A stretch of 64,000 nucleotides of DNA from Micromonospora chaiyaphumensis. Its GTDB lineage: Bacteria; Actinomycetota; Actinomycetes; Mycobacteriales; Micromonosporaceae. Below, piece after piece: positions 10,557 through 18,418 of this stretch (position 1 is its first letter; every line of letters begins with the position of its first letter). A program made the position numbers and the translations under genes. The notes under the pieces are model-generated. The model was not told the origin of the DNA, ran no database searches, and saw nothing but the letters and a program-made list of their open reading frames with translations. The stretch spans positions 434,001 to 498,000 of the forward strand of contig NZ_FMCS01000004.1 of assembly GCF_900091435.1 (NCBI RefSeq), given 5' to 3'.

Positions 10557-11519
10557 TCACAGGGCCAGGCGGACGGCGGCGGTCAGCACCAGCTGGGCCA
10601 GGGCCAGCGGCACGAGCACGAGCCAGCACAGGCGCTGGAGCTGGTCCTCGCGCAGCCGCGGATAGCTCACCCGGAGCCAGATGATCACGAACGCGACGGC
10701 GAACACCTTGAGCAGGGTCCAGAGCCAGCCGAGCTGGGCGTCGGCGAACGGGCCCTGCCAGCCGCCGAGGAAGAGCACGGTGGTCAGCGCGGCGATCACC
10801 ACGATGCCGACGTACTCGGCGAGCAGGAAGAACGCGAAGCGCAGGCCCGTGTACTCGGTCATGTAGCCGAAGACCAGCTCGGAGTCGGCCACCGGCATGT
10901 CGAACGGGGGCCGCCGGATCTCGGCCAGCCCGGCCACGAAGAAGATCACCATGGCCGGCGCCTGCCAGAGCAGCCACCAGGGCCGCCAGGCCTCGACGAT
11001 GCCGGGCAGGCTGAGCGTGCCGGCCGCCATGGCCACCGAGGCGGCGGCCAGCACCAGCGGCAGCTCGTAGCCGAGCAGCTGGGCCGCCCCGCGCAGCCCG
11101 CCGAGCAGGCTGTACTTGTTGGCCGAGGCCCAGGCCGACATGAGGACCGCCAGCACCCCGATGCCGACCACGGCCAGCACGAAGAACAGGCCGATGTCCA
11201 GCGGCTGCCCGACCAGGTCGCCGGGGCCGAGCGGGATGACCAGCAGCGCGAGCAGGTAGGGCACCAGGGAGACGGCCGGGGCCAGCCGGAACACGGGCCG
11301 GTCCGCCTCGCGCGGCGTGACGTCCTCCTTCTGCACGAACTTGATGCCGTCGGCGACGAGCTGGGCCCAGCCGTGGAAGCCGCCCGCGTACATCGGGCCG
11401 AGCCGGCCCTGCATGTGGGCCATCACCTTGTGCTCGGCCTGGCCCACGATCAGCGGCAGGGTGAGGAACGCGACCAGCACGCCCACCACCCGGAGGACCA
11501 GCTCCAACCAGGCCGGCAT
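10557..11519 (-). CDS. nuoH: NADH-quinone oxidoreductase subunit H
   Basis: The 320-residue membrane subunit forms part of the quinone chamber and connects the arms of complex I. Signature blocks are the GRLGPMYAGGFHGWAQLVAD loop near residue 40, KFVQKEDVTP, the SAWASANKYSLLGGLR segment near 130 and the acidic loop AEIRRPPFDMPVADSELV near 205. ATG at 11519 shares one base with the nuoC stop (TGATG), so C and H are coupled. It is slightly shorter than average NuoH, mainly at the C-terminus. The gene ends 21 bases from the convergent transferase gene. Confidence 0.94.
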   Translation of the reverse strand: MPAWLELVLRVVGVLVAFLTLPLIVGQAEHKVMAHMQGRLGPMYAGGFHGWAQLVADGIKFVQKEDVTPREADRPVFRLAPAVSLVPYLLALLVIPLGPGDLVGQPLDIGLFFVLAVVGIGVLAVLMSAWASANKYSLLGGLRGAAQLLGYELPLVLAAASVAMAAGTLSLPGIVEAWRPWWLLWQAPAMVIFFVAGLAEIRRPPFDMPVADSELVFGYMTEYTGLRFAFFLLAEYVGIVVIAALTTVLFLGGWQGPFADAQLGWLWTLLKVFAVAFVIIWLRVSYPRLREDQLQRLCWLVLVPLALAQLVLTAAVRLAL

Positions 11520-12250
11520 CAGCCCTCCCCCTCCTCGGCGTCGGCGGCCGGCCGCGGCCGGGCCGGACGGGTGGGCCGCTCGCCCGGGGCGGGACGCGCG
11601 GGACGTTCCCGGGCGGGGCGGGCCGGCGTACCCCCGCGGGGGCCCTCGCCCACCCCGGCCGCGCCGGCCGGCGTGGGCGTCGTCCCCCACTCCCCCGGTG
11701 CCGGCACGCCCGGGGGCCGGATCGGCCGCCGGCCGCCGCCCGCCTCCGACTCGCCGGGCTCCTTGGCGCCCGGCCACGGCTTGGCGGCCCGGGAGGCGAG
11801 CACGAACTCCTTGCGCAGCGGGTGGCCCTCGAACTCCGGCGGCAGCAGCAGCGGCCGCAGCTCGCCGTGCCCCTCGAAGCCGATGCCGAACATCTCGTGG
11901 GTCTCGCGCTCGTGCCAGGCCGCGCCGGGGAAGACGTCGACCACGGACGCCACGACCGGCGTCTCCCGGGGCACCCGGGTGCGCAGCAGCAGCCCGTGCC
12001 GGAGCCGAACCGACCAGAGGTGGGCCACCACGTCGAAGCCGTCGGCCAGCTCGTCCACCGCCGACAGCCAGTCGAAGAAGTCGCAGGCCAGCTCGGCGTC
12101 GTCGCGCGCCGCGCGCACCGCGTCGCGCCAGCTCGCCACGGGTACGTCGACGGTGGCGCGGGCGTGCCCCTGACCGCCGGAGACCGTGGTGGTGGCCTCG
12201 ACGGGCGCGAGCAGCGCGACAATCCGCCGGCCGACCTCTTCCGGAGTCAT
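11519..12250 (-). CDS. nuoC: NADH-quinone oxidoreductase subunit C (30 kDa)
   Basis: This 243-residue protein contains the complex I 30-kDa domain in its first 165 residues, with the typical WLSAVDEL segment near 55 and the ERETHEMFGIGFEGH and PLLLPPEFEGHPLRKEF motifs near 120-150. The remaining 75 residues are a Pro/Gly/Arg-rich tail of low complexity. The family normally pairs with NuoD, which is absent here. Start ATG at 12250. It is coupled to nuoH by a one-base overlap and separated from nuoB by a DUF2252 gene and a dehydrogenase gene. Confidence 0.92.
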   Translation of the reverse strand: MTPEEVGRRIVALLAPVEATTTVSGGQGHARATVDVPVASWRDAVRAARDDAELACDFFDWLSAVDELADGFDVVAHLWSVRLRHGLLLRTRVPRETPVVASVVDVFPGAAWHERETHEMFGIGFEGHGELRPLLLPPEFEGHPLRKEFVLASRAAKPWPGAKEPGESEAGGGRRPIRPPGVPAPGEWGTTPTPAGAAGVGEGPRGGTPARPARERPARPAPGERPTRPARPRPAADAEEGEG

Positions 12251-12364
12251 GCCGCTGATCCTAGGGCCGCCGGCCGGAAGCCGTGTCGGGCCGTCCACGC
12301 TCCCCCGGCCCGGATCCGCCGCTTTGCCGGGCACGGGAGCCTCCGGCGGGGAAGGATGAACGTC

Positions 12365-13411
12365 GTGCGCGCCGTCACTGTGTCTCCCGGAGTTGCCGAC
12401 TCGCTGCGCCTCGACGAGGACTGGCCCGAGCCCGCCGCGGAGGAGGGCGCCATCCTGGTCCAGGCCGTCGCGGTCGGCATCTGCGGCACCGACCAGGAGA
12501 TCATCGCGGGCGACTACGGCGAGGCCCCGCCCGGCCAGGAACGGCTGGTGCTCGGGCACGAGTCGCTCGGCCGGGTGCTGGAGGACCCGTCGGGGACGCT
12601 CCAGCCCGGCGACCTGGTGGCCGGGATCGTCCGGCACCCCGACCCGGTGCCCTGCCCGAACTGCGCCGTCGGCGAGTGGGACATGTGCCGCAACGGCCGG
12701 TACACCGAGCACGGGATCAAGGGGCTGCCCGGCTTCGCCCGGGACCGCTGGCGGGTGCAGCCGAGGTTCGCCGTCGGCCTGGACCCGGCGCTCGCGCCGG
12801 TCGGGATGCTGCTGGAGCCGACCAGCGTGGTGGCCAAGGCGTGGGACCACATCGAGCGGATCGGCAGCCGGGCCGTGTGGCAGCCGCAGAGCGTGCTGGT
12901 CACCGGGGCCGGGCCGATCGGGCTGCTGGCCGCGCTGCTGGGCATTCAGCGCGGGCTGTCGGTGCACGTGCTGGACCGGAACAAGACCGGGCCGAAGCCC
13001 GAGCTGGTCGCCGCCCTCGGCGCGACGTACCACACCTCGACGGTGGCGGAGCTGGACTTCACGCCGGACGTGGTGGTGGAGTGCACCGGCGCCCCGATCG
13101 TGGTCATGGACGCGATGACCAAGGCCGGGACCAACGGCATCGTCTGCCTCACCGGGGTGTCCAGCGGCGGCCGGACCATCGACTTCGACGCCGGGGCGCT
13201 CAACCGCGAGCTGGTGCTGGAGAACAACGTGGTCTTCGGCTCGGTGAACGCCAACCGGCGGCACTGGGAGCTGGCGGCGGAGGCGCTCGCCCGCGCCGAC
13301 CAGGCCTGGCTCAACTCGCTGATCACCCGCCGGGTGCCGGTCTCCTCGTACGCCGACGCGTACGCCTCCACCGGCGCGGACATCAAGGTGGTGCTCGACT
13401 TCGAGCAGTGA
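12365..13411 (+). CDS. Zinc-dependent MDR dehydrogenase, glucose 1-dehydrogenase-like
   Basis: The 348-residue enzyme has a GroES-like N-terminal domain with catalytic zinc ligands Cys (GICGTDQEI near 37) and His/Glu (LGHESLG near 64), a structural zinc-like cluster reduced to CPNCAVGEWDMC, and a Rossmann domain with the GAGPIG nucleotide motif near 180. The C-terminal portion resembles the glucose dehydrogenase C-terminal family (GSVNANRRHWELA). Likely reaction is NAD(P)-dependent oxidation of an aldose. GTG at 12365 has a better spaced GGGGAAGG site than the in-frame ATG nine bases upstream at 12356. It is divergent from nuoC. Confidence 0.85.
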   Translation: MRAVTVSPGVADSLRLDEDWPEPAAEEGAILVQAVAVGICGTDQEIIAGDYGEAPPGQERLVLGHESLGRVLEDPSGTLQPGDLVAGIVRHPDPVPCPNCAVGEWDMCRNGRYTEHGIKGLPGFARDRWRVQPRFAVGLDPALAPVGMLLEPTSVVAKAWDHIERIGSRAVWQPQSVLVTGAGPIGLLAALLGIQRGLSVHVLDRNKTGPKPELVAALGATYHTSTVAELDFTPDVVVECTGAPIVVMDAMTKAGTNGIVCLTGVSSGGRTIDFDAGALNRELVLENNVVFGSVNANRRHWELAAEALARADQAWLNSLITRRVPVSSYADAYASTGADIKVVLDFEQ

Positions 13412-13413
13412 GG

Positions 13414-13445
13414 CGGGGCGCCGGAGCGCGGGCTCGGGCGCCCCG
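13414..13445. terminator. Hairpin between convergent genes
   Basis: A 9-bp perfect inverted repeat (CGGGGCGCC and its complement) with a 14-base loop lies between the convergent dehydrogenase and DUF2252 genes. It could end transcription from both sides; no clear T-tract follows. Confidence 0.45.
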
Positions 13446-13450
13446 GACCC

Positions 13451-14767
13451 TCAGATGCCGGGAAGCCGGCCGTTGCGGAACAGGTCCACGAAGAGCTGGT
13501 GGTCCTCGCGGGCCCGGATGCCGTAGGTGTGCGCGAAGTCGATGAGGTAGTCGACGAAGCTCTGCGGGTCGCCGTCCACCACCGCGACGATCGACTCCTC
13601 GGTGGAGTAGTCCACCAGGTCGTGGCTGGATTCGTCGTCGGCCACCGAGTGCATCCGCGCCACCGCCCGGCCCAGGTCGGTGAGCACCCCGGCGAGCTCC
13701 TCGGGCTCGTTGACGTCGGCCCAGTCGAGGTCGGCCGCGTACGGGGAGACCTCGGCGACGAGCTGGCCGGCGCCGTCCAGCTCGGTGAAGCCCAGCCACG
13801 GGTCGGCGTGCGCCTGCAGCGCCCGCTGCGACTCGGCGGTCCGGTGCCCCTGGTGCCGGAAGTACGAGCGGACCCGCTCGTCGTCGATGTGCCGCGCCAC
13901 CGCCGGCACCTGCGCCTGCTTCATGTAGATGACGACGTCGTTCTCCAGCGCCTGGGTGTGCCCCTCCAGCAGGAGGTTGTAGGAGGGCAGCCCCGCGGAG
14001 CCGATGCCCACGCCCTTGCGCAGCACGACGTCCTTGATGTTCGCGGCGAGCGGGCGGAGCCGGGCGGTGGCCGTCGGCAGGGTGCCCAGGTAGTCCTGGA
14101 ACGCGGCGCAGACCTGCTCCCGGGTCGCGGCGTCGATCTCGTAGACCCCGTCGCCCAGGGAGAACCGGCGCTCGTAGTTGTCGATGGTGGTCTGCGTGGC
14201 GAGCAGGTCGACCCGGGTGTTCAGCCGGGCCTGCTGGAGCACCCGGCGCAGCACGCCGTCGGCGTTCTCCAACGTGATCGAGCCGATCGCGTCGTCCCCG
14301 CCGGCCGCGATGGCCCGCAGCTCGGCCAGGTACGACCGGGCGAAGCCGGCCACCAGCTCGCCGATCACCCGGTCGGAGAGCGCCTTGGCGTAGCCGAGCA
14401 GGGCCACGCTGGCGGCGAAGCGCTTCAGGTCCCAGGAGAACGGCCCGACGTACGCCTCGTCGAAGTCGTTGACGTTGAACACGAGCTGCCCGGAGGCGTT
14501 CATGTAGGTGCCGAAGTTCTCGGCGTGCAGGTCGCCGTGGATCCACACCCGGCTGGTCCGGTCGTCGAGGAACCGGTCGCTGGCGAAGTCGCCGCGCTGG
14601 TCGGCGTAGAAGAGCGAGGCGCTGCCCCGGTAGAAGGCGAACGGTGAGGCGGCCATCTTGCGGAACTTGCGGCGGAACGCCGCCGGGTCGATCGCCATCG
14701 ACGCGCCGAACTCCTCGGTGAGCACGTCGACGATGAAGGCGGAACGCTTGTCCGCGGAGTGGGTCAT
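13451..14767 (-). CDS. DUF2252 family protein (kinase-like fold)
   Basis: This 438-residue protein matches DUF2252, an uncharacterised family distantly related to aminoglycoside phosphotransferase-like kinases. Visible marks are RGSASLFYAD near 49, VWIHGDLHAENFG near 74 and FNVNDFDEAYVGPFSWDLKR near 95, which look like the catalytic loop and metal-binding motifs of that fold. A second conserved region, KDVVLRKGVGIGSAGLPSYN, is near 240. Start ATG at 14767. It lies between nuoB and a dehydrogenase on the same strand as the nuo genes, but the family has no known link to complex I. Confidence 0.88.
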   Translation of the reverse strand: MTHSADKRSAFIVDVLTEEFGASMAIDPAAFRRKFRKMAASPFAFYRGSASLFYADQRGDFASDRFLDDRTSRVWIHGDLHAENFGTYMNASGQLVFNVNDFDEAYVGPFSWDLKRFAASVALLGYAKALSDRVIGELVAGFARSYLAELRAIAAGGDDAIGSITLENADGVLRRVLQQARLNTRVDLLATQTTIDNYERRFSLGDGVYEIDAATREQVCAAFQDYLGTLPTATARLRPLAANIKDVVLRKGVGIGSAGLPSYNLLLEGHTQALENDVVIYMKQAQVPAVARHIDDERVRSYFRHQGHRTAESQRALQAHADPWLGFTELDGAGQLVAEVSPYAADLDWADVNEPEELAGVLTDLGRAVARMHSVADDESSHDLVDYSTEESIVAVVDGDPQSFVDYLIDFAHTYGIRAREDHQLFVDLFRNGRLPGI

Positions 14768-14803
14768 GGTCCGCAGGCTAGACCGCGACCGCCACCTCCG
14801 GCG

Positions 14804-15379
14804 TCAGCCGACCGGGGGACGGACCGGTGGCGCGGTGAGGGATTCCACCGGCCGGGGGGTGCTCTCGGCGGGCCGGGGGTCGACCGGCGGGGCGAGCCGG
14901 TCCGGGCGCGGCACGCCGCCGACCCCGGACTGCTCGGCGGCGATCTTCTCCTGCAGGCGGAGGATGCCGTGCAGCAGCGCCTCCGGGCGGGGCGGGCAGC
15001 CGGGCACGTAGACGTCGACGGGGATGAGCTGGTCGACGCCCTTGGTCACCGAGTAGGAGTCCCAGTAGGGGCCGCCGCAGTTCGAGCAGGCGCCGAACGA
15101 GATCACGTACTTCGGCTCGGGCATCTGGTCGTAGAGCCGCTTGACCGCCGGGGCCATCTTGTCGGTGACCGTGCCGGAGACCACCATGAGGTCGGCCTGC
15201 CGGGGGCCGTGGGCGAACGGGATCACGCCGAGGCGCATGAAGTCGTGCCGGCCCATGCTGGTGGCGATGAACTCGATGGCGCAGCAGGCCAGCCCGAAGT
15301 TGAACACCCAGAGCGAGTAGCGGCGGCCCCAGTTCAGCACGAACCGGATCGGCTCGCCGAGCACGGCCGGCAACTGCAC
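14804..15379 (-). CDS. nuoB: NADH-quinone oxidoreductase subunit B
   Basis: The 191-residue subunit binds cluster N2, the last electron carrier before quinone. All four cysteine ligands are visible: tandem Cys in GLACCAIEF near residue 36, Cys in [10 protein letters not shown] near 100, and [10 protein letters not shown] near 130. GTG at 15379 has a strong AGGAGGGAGG site 6 bases upstream and gives the normal N-terminus. A Pro-rich tail of about 40 residues follows the conserved part. The gene stands alone, 37 bases before DUF2252. No nuoA precedes it, although nuoA normally does. Confidence 0.94.
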   Translation of the reverse strand: MQLPAVLGEPIRFVLNWGRRYSLWVFNFGLACCAIEFIATSMGRHDFMRLGVIPFAHGPRQADLMVVSGTVTDKMAPAVKRLYDQMPEPKYVISFGACSNCGGPYWDSYSVTKGVDQLIPVDVYVPGCPPRPEALLHGILRLQEKIAAEQSGVGGVPRPDRLAPPVDPRPAESTPRPVESLTAPPVRPPVG

Positions 15380-15403
15380 CTCGGGCCTCCCTCCTGTCTC
15401 CGA

Positions 15404-15416
15404 GTTGACAGTCAAC
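15404..15416. promoter_or_regulatory. 13-bp palindrome upstream of nuoB
   Basis: GTTGACAGTCAAC is a perfect inverted repeat of 6-bp arms around one base, 25 bases upstream of the nuoB start in the divergent gap to the sigma factor gene. Each arm contains TTGAC, so it could be an operator or overlapping -35 elements. Function is inferred. Confidence 0.35.
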
Positions 15417-15512
15417 CACAGCGCCCGCGAGGGCAACCGGCGCAACCTGCGGCCGCGTCAGGGCGTGTGACGGGCGTGACCGCGCCGGCGGCACGCGCAC
15501 GGGGAGGAACGG

Positions 15513-16082
15513 ATGACGGTGACGAGGGAGCCGCGGCTCGGTGAGCCGCCGCCCGACGGGACAGCGGAGCGGCCGGGACGCCCGGCCGGACGCGAGGCGG
15601 TCGATTTCGACGGGCTCTACCATGCGCATTTCCGGTCCCTGACGCTCCAGCTCGCCGCGTACTGCGGCGACCTGTCGCAGGCGCAGGACCTGGTACAGGA
15701 GGCGTTCTGCCGGGCCTTCGCCCGCTGGTCGCGGGTGTCCCGCTACGACGACCCGGTGGCCTGGGTACGCCGGGTCGCCTGGAATCTGGCCACCAGCCGG
15801 TGGCGGCGGCTGCGGACGGCCCAGTCCTGGCTGCACCGGCAGCGCGAGGAGCACGTGCCGGGTCCGGGCCCGGACCGGGTGGCGCTGACCGCCGCGTTGG
15901 CCCAGTTGCCCACCGTCCAGCGCCGCGCCGTGGTGCTGCACTACCTGGCCGATCTCAGCGTCGTGCAGATCGCGGAGCAGGAGGGGGTGCCGGAGGGCAC
16001 GGTCAAGTCCTGGCTGCACCGAGGTCGGGCCGCGCTGGCGGCCCAGCTCACCACCACGAACGAGGCGAACCACCATGACTGA
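15513..16082 (+). CDS. SigE-family ECF RNA polymerase sigma factor
   Basis: This 189-residue protein has the two-domain build of ECF sigma factors. Region 2 runs from about 32 to 100 (LYHAHFRSLTLQLAAYCGD, then AQDLVQEAFCRAFARW) and region 4 from about 122 to 180, with the helix-turn-helix LSVVQIAEQEGVPEGTVKSWLHRGR. The first 30 residues are Pro/Gly/Arg-rich and not conserved. It overlaps the next gene by eight bases, so the two are co-translated, which is typical of a sigma/anti-sigma pair. Start ATG 15513 follows GGGGAGGAACGG. Confidence 0.9.
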   Translation: MTVTREPRLGEPPPDGTAERPGRPAGREAVDFDGLYHAHFRSLTLQLAAYCGDLSQAQDLVQEAFCRAFARWSRVSRYDDPVAWVRRVAWNLATSRWRRLRTAQSWLHRQREEHVPGPGPDRVALTAALAQLPTVQRRAVVLHYLADLSVVQIAEQEGVPEGTVKSWLHRGRAALAAQLTTTNEANHHD

Positions 16083-17271
16083 GCTCGACGACATCCTGGT
16101 CAGCGGCGAGTTCGCGGCGTTCCGCGAGTCGTACGCGTCGGCGGTGCACCCGGCCGGGACAGCCGCGGTACGGGAGACCGTCCGCCGCCGGCGCCGGCGT
16201 ACCGCGGTGGTCACCGCGGCGGCCGTGGTGCTCGCCGTGGCGATCCCGGTGGGCGCGAACGCCGCCCTGCACCGGCCCGATCCGCCGCCCGGGCCGGCGC
16301 AGACCGCCACCCCGGCCCCGTCGAAGACGTCCACCTCGCCGACCCCGCCTCCGCCGACGCCGAGCACGGCCAGCGCCACCCCGGCCGCGCCGGACGGGCG
16401 GATCACCCGGTCCCAACTGCTCGCCGCCCGACTGGACCTGGCGGCCTGGCCGGGGTACGCCCCGAAGACCTGCGTCAGCGACAACGTCCGGCTCCGGTCC
16501 GGGCCGCAGTCGGACTCCGTGCCGACGCTGCTGGCCGATCCCCGCTACGGCGACCTCGACGGCGACGGCGCGACCGAGACGGTGGCCCTGGTCGCCTGCC
16601 GCTACGGCGAGGCTTCGGCGAAGCAGGTGCTGGCGTTCGACCGGGACGGGTCCGGCCGGGTCGTCACCATGGGCCGGGTCGTGGGCACCCACGACGGGAT
16701 GGACGACATCACCGACTTCTCGGTGCAGGACCACGGGAAGATCCGGGCGCACGTGGCCGACATCCAGCCCTGCTGCGGCACCCCGCAGTGGTCGCCGCAG
16801 CGGCAGTGGCGGACGTACGCCTGGACCGGCGAGCGGTTCACCCAGACGGCGGGGCCGACGAGATTCGGGGTCGACCCCCGCCTGACCGACCTCACCCTGA
16901 CGGCCGGCGACCTCGTCGTCGGGCCGCCCGACACGAAGGGCGACCGCATCGCGACGGTGTCCATCACCGTGACGAACAAGGGTCCGGTGGACGTGCCGCT
17001 GCTCGGTTTCACCGATCTCTACCTGATCGGCGAACCCGTCGGCGGGGACCTCGACCCGTGCCGGCAGGTGCGTTCGGACGGTCCGGGCACCTGCGCCCTG
17101 GACGGCCTGCCGGCCGGGAAGCGGAAGACCTTCACCTTCACGTTCCGCTACGACCCACCCGAGGTCGACGAGCCGCCGACGCTGCGGGTCGTCCACTACG
17201 ACCGGCAGGAGCGGTGGTGGAACGACCTGACGTGGAAGGACAACCAGGTCGAGCTGAGGACGACCGGGTGA
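16075..17271 (+). CDS. Membrane-anchored protein paired with the sigma factor (possible anti-sigma factor) with FG-GAP-like segment
   Basis: The 398-residue protein has about 40 N-terminal cytosolic residues, an Arg-rich patch, one membrane helix near 43-63, a Pro/Thr-rich linker and an extracellular part. The outer part contains GDLDGDGATE, a calcium-binding-like DxDxDG repeat as in VCBS/FG-GAP proteins, and four scattered Cys. Topology and the eight-base overlap with the sigma gene suggest it controls the sigma factor, but there is no zinc-binding anti-sigma motif in the cytosolic part. The C-terminal half resembles a Ser/Thr-type beta-sandwich (ITVTNKGPVDVPL). Anti-sigma role is inferred from context. 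Confidence 0.7.
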   Translation: MTELDDILVSGEFAAFRESYASAVHPAGTAAVRETVRRRRRRTAVVTAAAVVLAVAIPVGANAALHRPDPPPGPAQTATPAPSKTSTSPTPPPPTPSTASATPAAPDGRITRSQLLAARLDLAAWPGYAPKTCVSDNVRLRSGPQSDSVPTLLADPRYGDLDGDGATETVALVACRYGEASAKQVLAFDRDGSGRVVTMGRVVGTHDGMDDITDFSVQDHGKIRAHVADIQPCCGTPQWSPQRQWRTYAWTGERFTQTAGPTRFGVDPRLTDLTLTAGDLVVGPPDTKGDRIATVSITVTNKGPVDVPLLGFTDLYLIGEPVGGDLDPCRQVRSDGPGTCALDGLPAGKRKTFTFTFRYDPPEVDEPPTLRVVHYDRQERWWNDLTWKDNQVELRTTG

Positions 17272-17410
17272 AGACGCCCCGCTACGGGTGGCCCCCGCTG
17301 TCGCCCTGCCGACAGGGCTCCATCGCAACGCCGGCCCGCCGCGAGACGTGCTACGAGTGACACCCGCGGCGGACGACCGTCGCGGCAACGGGGATCACGG
17401 GAGGATTCAC

Positions 17411-18358
17411 ATGACCACACGCACCGGACGTCGACTGGCGGCCGTCCTGCTCGGCCCGGCCGCGGCGCTGCTGGCGTTCGCCGCACCCGCCGCCGCTGCG
17501 CCCGCCGGCGGCAGACCCGACGCCGATGTCTCCGTGGGCCGGCTGGTGCTCGACCCGACCGAGCACGGCTACCGCGGCAGCTTGCCGATCACCGTGACGA
17601 ACCGCGGTCCGGCCGACACCTACTTCAGCGTCACCATCGTCGAGCCGGTGGCCGGCTCGATCGGCAACCTGTCGCCGGACAGCGCCTGCGGATTCCAGGG
17701 CCTGCGGGACAACCGCCGGGTCGTCGACTGCATGGTGCCCGGTCCCGAGCTGAGGCCGGGCGAGCGCCGGTCCTTCACCGTCGCCTTCCGAGCGCTCACC
17801 ACGCCCCGGGCCGTGGCGATGATCGCCACCGGTGGCGAGGTGTCGGTCAACGTCGGGGACGGCAATCCGGCGATCGGCGACGCGGAAAGCTTCGCGGCGC
17901 GGTTCCGGTCCACCGGGGGCTCGCTGCGCAACCCGGTGCCCTACGTCCAGGACACCGAGGCGCGGGCGGGAATCAGCACGGCGGGTGCGGCCAGGCTCGT
18001 TCGGCAGGAGGACGGCAGCTACCAGGGACGACTGCCGGTGACCGTCCGGTGGGCCGGTGACGCCGCACACGACCTCCTCTTCGTCGACGCGACCACGCTG
18101 CCGCCGGGCGTGCAGATCTGGGGCACCGACCCCCAGGACCTGCCGAGCTTCTTCACCAACTTCGTTGTCCCGGGCGGGCGGCTCATGGCCGGCGAGGAGC
18201 GGAGCTTCGACGTGCTGCTCCGGGCCGAACCGGGCACGGTCCCGGGTGAACTCGGCGGCGCCACCTTCCAACTCGCCACCCAGTGGGACGGGAACCTGGT
18301 CTCCGACGCCGACCCGGCCGACAACACCGCGTCGTTCACGGTCACCGCGGTCGACTGA
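17411..18358 (+). CDS. Secreted protein of unknown function with two beta-sandwich repeats
   Basis: This 315-residue product starts with a classical signal peptide: MTTRTGRRLAA, a long Ala/Leu core and an AAAAPAG cleavage region near residue 33. Two related parts of about 130 residues each carry DVSVGRLVLD and LPITVTNRGPADTYF in the first, then matching RLPVTVRWAGDA in the second, in the style of DUF11-like surface domains. The ribosome site GGGAGG is well placed before ATG 17411. It follows the sigma/anti-sigma pair on the same strand and shares the ITVTN-type segment with the preceding protein, so both may be cell-surface components. A strong hairpin follows its stop. Confidence 0.75.
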   Translation: MTTRTGRRLAAVLLGPAAALLAFAAPAAAAPAGGRPDADVSVGRLVLDPTEHGYRGSLPITVTNRGPADTYFSVTIVEPVAGSIGNLSPDSACGFQGLRDNRRVVDCMVPGPELRPGERRSFTVAFRALTTPRAVAMIATGGEVSVNVGDGNPAIGDAESFAARFRSTGGSLRNPVPYVQDTEARAGISTAGAARLVRQEDGSYQGRLPVTVRWAGDAAHDLLFVDATTLPPGVQIWGTDPQDLPSFFTNFVVPGGRLMAGEERSFDVLLRAEPGTVPGELGGATFQLATQWDGNLVSDADPADNTASFTVTAVD

Positions 18359-18371
18359 CCACAGGACCGGA

Positions 18372-18405
18372 CGAGGCCCGTCCGCTGCTCTGCGGACGGG
18401 CCTCG
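18372..18405. terminator. 14-bp perfect hairpin, bidirectional terminator
   Basis: A 14-bp perfect stem (CGAGGCCCGTCCGC) with a 6-base loop sits between the convergent secreted-protein gene and the epimerase-like gene. It probably terminates both transcripts. Confidence 0.75.
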
Positions 18406-18418
18406 CTCGGTCGTCAGG

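Noticed and set aside
13499..14647. Plus-strand frame opposite the DUF2252 gene
   Set aside because: Val/Gly/His-rich shadow with no domain; the minus-strand gene has conserved motifs.
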